DNA from: Chondrilla cf. caribensis | Lineage: Eukaryota > Porifera > Demospongiae > Chondrillida > Chondrillidae | Reading direction: 5' to 3' | Length of the DNA: 64,000 nt | NCBI GenBank assembly: GCA_964020155.1 | Contig: OZ026563.1 | Location: forward strand, 1,957,548-2,021,547 | Program-made: the position numbers and the translations under genes | Notes under the pieces: generated by a model | The model's input: the letters and a program-made list of their open reading frames with translations, nothing else | What the model was told of the DNA's origin: nothing | Databases searched by the model: none | In this document: in pieces, positions 56,937-64,000 of the stretch | How the letters are laid out: each line of letters starts with the position of its first letter | Numbering within the stretch: the stretch's first letter is position 1

Positions 56937-57952
56937 CTATTCTCCAGTTATTCCTCCCTTCTTCTCAATGATTTTGGGAAGAACAGCATGAACATGGGAG
57001 ATGTAACGCTGGCACTTCATTTTTGACATGCGTGTTTGCCAAAACTGTTGAATTCCTTTCACCAGTTCTGATTTAGTTAGCGGTTTCACATTTCTGGCCA
57101 AATAGTGTTTCAATTCATGCCATACTCGCTCGATTGGATTCAAATCGGCACTGCTGGCTGGAGTCTTCCACCAGTTAATCTTCTCTTCCTCGTAAAATTT
57201 TCTCGACAATCCTGACGTATGCTTAGGATCATTATCCTGTTGAAATCGATAGCCACTTTCAAACTTGTCCAAAAATGGTAGGAGATGATCACGTAGAATA
57301 TCAATGTACAGTGCAGAGTCCATTATGGTATCAAAGATACAAATTTTGGTGGCTCCCTTCATTGAAATACCAGCCCAAACGTGAACCTTTACTGCATGCT
57401 TTGGAGCTGGCTTGAGGATTCTCTCTTTGCCGACTTTTACTCGCATGTTCCTGGCATATCTAGTCAGTTGCACAGTACTTTCGTCCGTCCAAATGATGTC
57501 ATCAAACATGTCACCTTTGTCTAAGCACTCGCGGGCAAATAGCGTCCTTTTCTCTTTATTTGCCTCGGAGATCATGGGTCCATGTCGTGTTTTCACAACA
57601 GTCCATTGCAGTTTGGTCCTCATGAAAGTCCTCAGGGTCGAGAAGAAATTTTCATTCCAAATCGCTTCGATATAAGGTAGGTTAACTCCCTCGAAGAAAT
57701 TTCGTCATCGCGTACTAACTGCTCCTCAATAAAACTAGCAATTCCCATCGTTATCTTGGAATTTCGTCCAGTCCGAAAGTTATCCTCAAGTCCTAGGTTG
57801 GAATTCCAACGGTGTAACCATTTTCTAACTGTCTTCGCTGTAGTTGTAACTCCTTCTTCGCGCAAACGAGCGAGTATTTGCGAAGTAGTCTTTCCTTGCT
57901 GCTGCAGAGTAACAATTCGTCTTCGGTTGTACGTTGACAATCGAGTAGGCAT
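56937..57952 (-). pseudogene. Tc1/mariner DD34E transposase (one frameshift)
   Basis: The N-terminal part (57952-57632, 106 codons) has the paired-type helix-turn-helix region, MPTRLSTYNRRRIVTLQQQG, then ILARLREEG and VRKWLHRW. The C-terminal part (to the stop at 56937) has the catalytic core: first Asp in IIWTDEST, second in FQQDNDPKHTS, and Glu in SADLNPIERVWHELK, with 34 residues between the second Asp and the Glu. The reading frame is lost near 57640-57660 (ATTTCTTCTCGACC), consistent with loss of a single base. Roughly 340 residues in total, the usual length for Tc1-type enzymes. All three catalytic residues are present; the break makes this copy non-coding as sequenced. Confidence 0.92.
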
Positions 57953-58220
57953 CGCTAGTTCTAACAGATCGATCGTTCGATTGAATTCGAAGAAACTGAA
58001 TTTGACGCCTCGGGTCGGTGCTAATTAGACGAGGCCTCGTAAGGCCTCCTGAGGCCTCGAAGGATGTCAAAAGACGCTCGCGAGGTTGTCGTGTTATTAC
58101 TTTCAGTCAGTACTGTAAGTGTATGTGATGGTCCTAGTTGACCATGTGTAATGTTCCCCAGTAATGAGTGTTATCTAATGGCCTATCTGTGGTGTAAGTA
58201 TGCAATGAGTACTAGTGATT

Positions 58221-59118
58221 TTAAGCTACTCGAATGTACACCTCCACACCTCTGGTAGCTGTAGCCGGACCCCAGGTATTAGTAGGACTGCACCACCTCA
58301 TCTCCACATCATCACTGATGGTCTTTCCCAGTTTCTTCTTGAACCAAGGTTGGTCAGGATTGTCACAACAAGTGGAACCCAACACACAGGAAGCACCAGA
58401 ACTGTCCCACAACTGATCAGGGTAGAGGTGGTAACTAATGGCGCTACTTCCACTAGGATTTCCAGAATCACAATAATAGTCATTTTGAATGAAGTTTGGT
58501 AGAGTAGCTGTAGTCCCTAGACTAGTGCAAGGACAGTTGATTCCGCGTAATCCACTTTTTGTTGGGTTAGCATTTAGTCCTACAGCGTAAGTCCAGAGAT
58601 GACTCCTCGGTGCGTTTCTATGAGTTGTAGAAATCCCATGTACGTAGTTGATGGTATCTGGAGTTGAAGATGCCTTTGAATAATAAAATCCCTCTGGATG
58701 ACCGTATTGGTATGCTTCAACCATTCCACAGACTTCAGTGTAGTTGTGTCCATAAGAGTTGAAGTAAACTGAAGTACAACCACGCGGTACATTTCTACTA
58801 CAGTACCATTTTCCGTTAGCTTGAAACCTCTGTAGTGGTTGTGGACACACATCCCTTTCACTCATATTAAAGTACCCGGTCCTCATCCAGACCCCTTCTC
58901 CACAGTGAGGTGTCCATTCAGGTAGCAATACACTCTACTAACATTGTTGTCAGTTTGGTTTCTTATCCAGTAAAGCCCATCAGGTCCCCCCACTGGTATG
59001 TCAGCACAGCTCTCAGCAGGGTTCTCTCTGGTGTATCCTATTGTAGGGTTAAGACGAAAACGGAACGATCCGTTCGACCGTTTCGTATATCTGTCCAAGC
59101 GTTTCTTAGGACAACCAT
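58221..59118 (-). pseudogene. Array copy 13: 5' deleted and frameshifted
   Basis: Exon 3 sequence runs from the stop at 58221 up to about 59049 and lacks the collagen part and neck. It has a one-base deletion near 58908 (CAGTGAGGTGTCC instead of CAGTGAGGGTGTCC). At 59050 it meets a fragment of the 53125 transposon family. Only about 14 bp of the original exon 1, with its ATG at 59118, remain beyond. Promoter sequence upstream is intact. Variable spots: NVPRG, HPEGFYYSK, NAPRS, KSGLRGIN, SSAISYH, SPTNTWGPA. Cannot encode the full protein. Confidence 0.88.
59050..59105. mobile_element. Fragment of the 53125-type TIR element at a deletion junction
   Basis: GACGAAAACGGAACGATCC and TTCGACCGTTT match 53744-53777 of the 700-bp element. 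The fragment lies exactly where exons 1 and 2 and most introns of copy 13 are missing, so insertion and loss are probably linked. Confidence 0.75.
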
Positions 59119-59170
59119 GACTTGTAGTATCAATCTCCTCTTTCCTGTCATGGAACACTGAGTGTGGTCT

Positions 59171-59177
59171 TTATATA
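59171..59177 (-). promoter_or_regulatory. TATA box, copy 13 (class A, orphan)
   Basis: TATATAA on the - strand 53 bp above the residual ATG at 59118; the downstream gene is destroyed. Confidence 0.55.
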
Positions 59178-59504
59178 GCATTGTATGTAATACCAGTTTG
59201 TAGACATTTTATATTGTTCTCTAGTCTGTGTAATCTTGTATTAGATATCCATTTATGTATACTGGCTAACTATATTATTGCATAATTGTATGAGTTCCAT
59301 GCAGTGTGTTCCCTGTGTCATTGTACTGTGTGTGGTAGGTGGTGGGGTGAGAGGGCATGTTAGTGCTGAGTGTCTGCAACTAGTGATGAATATGATTAAT
59401 GTGTTTATTCTGTGACCCCTAGCTCCTCCTGTTGAGTGTTTTGTGTGTCCCTGTTCCTCTAATGTTGTGATATTCATGTGCTGTGTTTGTGTGTGTTGTG
59501 TGTT

Positions 59505-59518
59505 GTTGTCATGGCAAC
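59505..59518. promoter_or_regulatory. X-box palindrome upstream of copy 13
   Basis: GTTGTCATGGCAAC, identical to the other class A copies. Confidence 0.5.
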
Positions 59519-60165
59519 AATTCCCAATCCAATAGAGCCATGTCAGCCACCTCTGTGTTGTAGATCCTCTGATGTGTGTGACACAGTGCAACCTGTGTGG
59601 GTGACCACCTCACTACCACAGTCACCTGTATACAGTGGACACTAGTATGTATTTGAGTGGTGGAGTGAACTGATATGTACTGTACTGTACACTGTAGTGA
59701 ACAGTACATTTGGTGTTCATTTTGCAATGATTTTAGATTCACCTTGAAAGTGTACATTGTATGGATATTCAGTTTGTCATGTAGTGACCTCTTTGAAGGA
59801 GTTGAGGTTGTCTGGTGTGTTTACAGCAGTAGTGCAGCAGTGGGTGCACAGTCACATGTTTATCATGTGACTACCAATAAATGTAGTTTGTTGTGCATGT
59901 TGTTATTATCAATTGAGTCCACAAGTGATGTGGATTGTATATCACTGCCTATGTAGTCATGCACTATACATGTGACATGTCATTGATCACATCTCTTCAT
60001 TATTTGAACTCAGATGTACAGACTAAACCTCAAGTTCTATAAATGGTCCTAATGTTACTGTAGTACTAAGTGTAGGTGATGGTCCTAGTTGACCATGTGC
60101 AATGTTCCCCAGTAACAAGTGTTATCTCATGACCTATCTATGGTGTAAGTATGCAATGAGTGATT

Positions 60166-63126
60166 TCAAGCTACTCGAATATACAGCTCCACACTTCTGG
60201 TAGCTATTGCTGTACCCCAGTGATCATCATGCTGACACCACCTCATCTCCACATCATCACTGATGGTCTTTCCCAGTTTCTTCTTGAACCAAGGTTGGTT
60301 AGGATTGTCACAACAAGTGGAACCAGACACACAGGAAGCACCAGAACTGTCCCACAACTGATCAGGGTAGAGGTGGTTATGAATGAAGCTATTTCCACTA
60401 GGATTTCCAGAATCACAATAATAGTCATTTTGAATAAAGTTTGGTAGAGTAGCTGTAGTCCCTAGACTAGTACAAGGACAGTTGCTTTCACGATATCTAC
60501 TGTCTGTTTGGTTAGCATATAGTCCTACAGCATAGGTCCAGAGATGGCTTCTTGATGATCGTCCATGTGATATGGAAATTCCCCCATAGATATATTGATC
60601 ATTTATAGTCGAAGATGCTGATGAACCAGCAAATGCACGTGTTCGACCATACTGATATGCTTCAATCATTCCACAGACTTCAGTGTACTTGTGTCCATAA
60701 GAGTTGAAGTAAACTGAAGCACAACCACGCTGTACATTTCTACTACAGTACCATTTTCCATTAGCTCGAAACCTCCGTAGTGGTTGTGGACACACATCCC
60801 TTTCACCCATATTAAAGTACCCGGTCCTCATCCAGACCCCTTCTCCACAGTGAGGGTGTCCATTCAGGTAGCAATACACTCTACTAACTTTGTTGTCAGA
60901 TTGGTTTATTATCCAGTATAGCCCATCAGGTTTCCTTGGTGATATGTCGGCACAGTTGTAAGCTGGGTTCTCCCCGGTGTATCCTATTGTAGGGTTACAG
61001 CTTGTTGTTCCTGGTGTGTTGGACCTGTTATTGAGTTCCTCCACAATGATGTCCTTCAACTTGTAATATAGTTCAGTTTTGATGTGTTGTTCAACATTGC
61101 TGTCCAGAGTGGTTATTCCTGGAGGTCCCGGAGGACCACGAGGACCTTGTGGACCACGGCTTCCCTCAATTCCTTGTCTTCCTGGTGGTCCTTGTACCCC
61201 ACTGAATCCTTGAGGACCTATAGTACACGGATTGTATATTGGTAACATGTGTGTACATGGATTGTTTTTGTGTTATGTGTATTTATGGTATATATCAATG
61301 ACTATAGCAGTGCTGAAAATAGCAGTTGGTCATTTTTCATTTTCCGTTTTTTTCGTTGGTGCGGACATTCCAATTAACAGTCGGCCATCTTGTCCAAACA
61401 AAATGGTTGATCGCTGACGCACGTTTTGAGAACCGTCGCTTGTTAACACCAAAGAGACAATTGAACGAAGTGTGAAACGTTTCAGTGGACGGTATTAGGA
61501 TGAAGAGAGGTGCTTCTCAAGTGTCTGAGGACTAACCTGCGTGTAAGCTAGCTGTTACTTACAAAACCTCCAAGAAGTGGTGCACGGACTTGGATCGCAA
61601 GCGTCACACCATATCATGGCTTGACTGCGACACGATATCATACGGTGGGAAGAGGATATTTAAGTGCTTGAAGTGCTCAGTCTGCAGCAAGTTTTTAAGG
61701 TGAGCATCATGGGTCAACGCAATTTCAGCAATCGATGGATCGTTGGTGCAGATTCAGTTCGTACGAGCAACGTGAAGGACCACACTCAGTCGAATCAGCA
61801 CACACATGCCATGCTGCTGCTTAAAAAAGAGCAAGGAAGACCTGCAGGCCTAGGAGTCGCCTATTGATGAACCGACATGATCATGATGACCCTATTGTGT
61901 TGCAGTAACCATTGCTTAACTTTAGGACAAACCTGCGTGTAAGCTAGCTGTTATTTACGAAACCTTCTTGTTGCAGTAACCATTGCTTTGTTTTAGTTTT
62001 CCTGTATTGCTGTCTTTTGTGTTTACTTGACACTATTTTATGATCAGTAAGATGTGTTCACAGTTGTCGAAATAATGTCTGACCATATTATTCAAGCATC
62101 CAACCAAAATTTAGTTTGGTTAGACATGTTTCCTAACATAGACAAACATTTATTTTCAGCACTGCTACAGTGTTACCTTTTGTACACACTAGTTACATAT
62201 TTAATATTCTGAAGTGTAGAGTGTATTATGATTTATGGTAACAGCATCTCCTCCCATGTACAGTGTGTGCTCAGTAGATTGGAAGTGCTCCAGTTAACAC
62301 TTCACCTATGTTTGCATAAACTGTAGATACTGTCCTATTTCCCATGACATGTGTATCATACGTCCATACCTGGTGGTCCTGTGTCACCCCTCACTCCCCT
62401 TGGTCCTTCCAATCCGTCAGGACCACGTGGTCCAGGTGGACCTGAAGGAGAATAAGTAGAGATTTGTATAGTCACTTGTGTAGCCATTCTCAACTCTCCT
62501 CTCAGTCCAACCTCTCAACTCTCCTCTCAGTCCAACCTCTCAACTCTCCTCTCAGTTCAACCTCTCAACTCTCCTCTCAGTCCAACCTCTCAACCGGCCA
62601 TCCACTCAGTCCAACTTCTCAACTCTCCTCACAGTTCAACCTCTCAACTCTCCTCACAGTTCAACCTCTCAACTCTCCACTCAGTCCAACCTCTCAACTC
62701 TCCTCACAGTTCAACCTCTCAACTCTCCTCTCAGTCCAACCTCTCTATTTCCTCTCAGTTCAACATCTCACATCTCCTCTCAGTCCAACCTCTCAACTCT
62801 CCTCTCAGTCCAACTCTCAACTCTCCTCTCAGTCCAACCTCTCAACTCTCCTCTCAGTCCAACTTCTCAACGCTCCTCTCAATCCAACCTTCAGTACATT
62901 CCCTTATTCTTTTGTACTAACCTCTTGGTCCACGGTCTCCTCTAGGACCTGTTCGTCCTGCTGTTCCCTGAGGTCCAACAGGTCCATCTCGTCCGTCACG
63001 TCCTGGTACTCCTCTGAATGTGAACTGCAGTTCAGTGACATTGTTGGCCTCAAATGCAGTCTGTGTCTGTCCCAGTCGTAGGCATTGAGTGAATAAGATT
63101 GCGAGAACTGTTTGAAGGACAACCAT
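60166..63126 (-). CDS. Ficolin-like collagen/fibrinogen-related protein, array copy 14 (intact)
   Basis: Exons 63126-62922 (205 bp, short form), 62441-62370 (72 bp), 61217-60166; 442 residues, the only clearly intact short-form member in the window. Exon 3 starts with the GFSG type. The linker and start of the head differ from most copies ([28 protein letters not shown]), the middle reads [12 protein letters not shown], and HNYTE is HKYTE. Variable spots: [43 protein letters not shown]. Leader [15 protein letters not shown]. Intron 2 holds a hAT-like relic; intron 1 holds about 16 minisatellite units. Confidence 0.9.
61308..62164 (+). mobile_element. hAT-like relic in intron 2 of copy 14
   Basis: Ends CAGTGCTGAAAATA and (inverted) CAGTGCTGAAAATAAATG. 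The undisturbed site GACTACAGTGTTACC is seen in copy 11 near 46760; the target duplication is blurred. On the + strand, 61564-61700 reads [20 protein letters not shown], then [13 protein letters not shown]. Then 61689-61867 reads [20 protein letters not shown] followed by [10 protein letters not shown]. This is the N-terminal zinc-finger region of transposase-derived ZNF862/KIAA1586-like proteins. No catalytic region. Confidence 0.72.
62489..62892. repeat. Intron-1 minisatellite, 25-bp unit, copy 14
   Basis: About 16 units, more diverged than elsewhere (TCCTCACAG and TCCACTCAG variants, one interrupted unit at 62590-62610). Confidence 0.9.
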
Positions 63127-63178
63127 GACTTGTAGTATCAATCTCCTCTTTCCTGTCATGGAACACTGAGTGTGGTCT

Positions 63179-63185
63179 TTATATA
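63179..63185 (-). promoter_or_regulatory. TATA box, copy 14 (class A)
   Basis: TATATAA on the - strand 53 bp above the ATG at 63126. Confidence 0.65.
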
Positions 63186-63512
63186 GCATTGTATGTGGTA
63201 CCAGTTTATGAACAATTTATATTGTTCTCTAGTCTGTGTAATCTTGTATTATATATCCAATTATGTATACTGGTTATCTATATTATAACATAATTGTATG
63301 TGTTCAATGCAGTGTGTTCCCTGTGTCATTGTACTGTGTGTGGTAGGTGGTGGGGTGAGAGGGCATGTTAGTGCTGAGTGTCTGTAACTAGTGATGAATA
63401 TGATTAATGTGTTTATTCTGTGACCCCTAGCTCCTCCTGTTGAGTGTTTTGTGTGTCCCTGTTCCTCTAATGTTGTGATATTCATGTGTTGTGTTTGTGT
63501 GTGTTGTGTGTT

Positions 63513-63526
63513 GTTGTCATGGCAAC
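63513..63526. promoter_or_regulatory. X-box palindrome upstream of copy 14
   Basis: GTTGTCATGGCAAC, identical to the other class A copies. Confidence 0.5.
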
Positions 63527-64000
63527 AATTCCCAATCCAATAGAGCCATGTCAGCCACCTCTGTGTTGTACATCCTCTGATGTGTGTGACACAGTGCAAC
63601 CTGTGTGGGTGACCACCTCACTACCACAGTCACCTGTATGCAGTGGACACTAGTATGTATTTGAGTGGTAGAGTGAACTGATATGTACTGTACTGTACAC
63701 TGTATGTGAACACTACATTTGGTGTTCGTTTGCAATGATTTGAGATTCACCTTGAAAGTGTACATTGTACCGATATTCAGTTTGTCATGTAGTGACCTCT
63801 TTGAAGGAGTTGAGGTTGACTGGTGTGTTTACAGCAATACTACAACAGTGGGTGCACAGTCACATGTTTATCATGTGACTACCAATAAATGTCCTTTGTT
63901 GTGCATGTTGTTATTATCAATTGACTCCACAAGTGATGTGGATTGTATATCACTGCCTATGTAGTCATGCACTATACATGTGACATGTCATTCATCATAT

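Larger units (their letters stand above)
54818..58115. mobile_element. 3.3-kb Tc1/mariner-like transposon carrying a BEN-domain gene
   Basis: Ends CTGTACTGACTGAAGGTAAT and (inverted) CAGTACTGACTGAAAGTAAT, flanked by TA (54816-54817, 58116-58117). The empty site GTAGTACTAAGTGTAGGTGA is present in most class A and B 3' flanks (for example near 45538). The element holds a DD34E transposase on the - strand and a second gene on the + strand, arranged tail to tail. Subterminal CGAGGCCTC-type motifs occur at both ends. Three kilobases is long for this superfamily, because of the extra gene. Both genes carry a frameshift, so this copy is probably inactive. Confidence 0.9.
59119..60165. repeat. Class A spacer between copies 13 and 14
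   Basis: Full-length class A spacer: X-box at 59505-59518, hairpin near 59852-59870 followed by AATAAA, and the conserved block below the copy 14 stop. No gene. Confidence 0.8.
63127..64000. repeat. Class A spacer, continues past window end
   Basis: Promoter, X-box (63513-63526), hairpin (near 63861-63879) followed by AATAAA, and the start of the conserved 3' block CATGTGACATGTCATTCATC at the window edge. Another array copy on the - strand is therefore expected within about 200 bp beyond 64000. Confidence 0.8.

Noticed and set aside
57754..58030. + strand ORF at the right end of the Tc1-like element
   Set aside because: It is the reverse of the transposase N-terminal coding region and the terminal repeat; no domain is seen.

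Overview
The window is animal nuclear DNA, most likely from a sponge (a demosponge such as Amphimedon is my best guess; this is inference from gene content, not a database match). Introns with GT/AG borders, TATA-type promoters, DNA transposons and a recognisable UBR4/p600 gene rule out a prokaryotic or organellar source. A run of exactly 200 N (2693-2892) marks an assembly gap.

Layout. (1) 1-2572, + strand: an internal piece of UBR4, a giant N-recognin E3 ligase, with five clear phase-0 exons and one likely 30-bp microexon. It stops at the gap. (2) 2893-63126, - strand: a head-to-tail tandem array of 14 copies, plus one small fragment, of a single secreted collagen-like gene. Each intact copy has three exons joined by phase-1 introns: exon 1 (signal peptide and first Gly-X-Y triplets), exon 2 (exactly 72 bp, eight triplets) and exon 3 (last triplets, a coiled-coil-like neck and a large Cys-rich fibrinogen-related C-terminal domain). 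I worked out splice sites copy by copy, and eight copies give uninterrupted reading frames of 442-453 residues. The plan resembles ficolins: signal, short collagen, neck, fibrinogen-like head. Six or so short spots in the head vary strongly between copies, while the framework is nearly invariant.

Copies fall into two subfamilies: short exon 1 with a GFSG start of exon 3, and long exon 1 with a GPPG start. They are separated by two kinds of spacer. Class A is about 1 kb, with a TATATAA promoter and an RFX-type X-box palindrome. Class B is 2-4 kb or more, with a TATAAAAG promoter, GT microsatellites and recurring ORF relics. Intron 1 carries a 25-bp minisatellite of 1 to about 26 units. Several copies are damaged: copy 1 runs into the gap, 2 and 6 are cut at the 3' end, 5 and 6 lack exon 2, and 11 and 13 carry frameshifts.

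(3) The array is full of class II transposons. For many, the empty site can be read in a sister copy of the array, which gives exact borders and target-site duplications. They include a 3.3-kb Tc1/mariner-like element (54818-58115) carrying a frameshifted DD34E transposase and, on the opposite strand, a BEN-domain gene; hAT relics at 26620-27429, 43168-44390 (with a nested MITE) and 61308-62164; pogo/mariner-type MITEs; and an AGCCCC family with 3-bp duplications that was copied along with the array.
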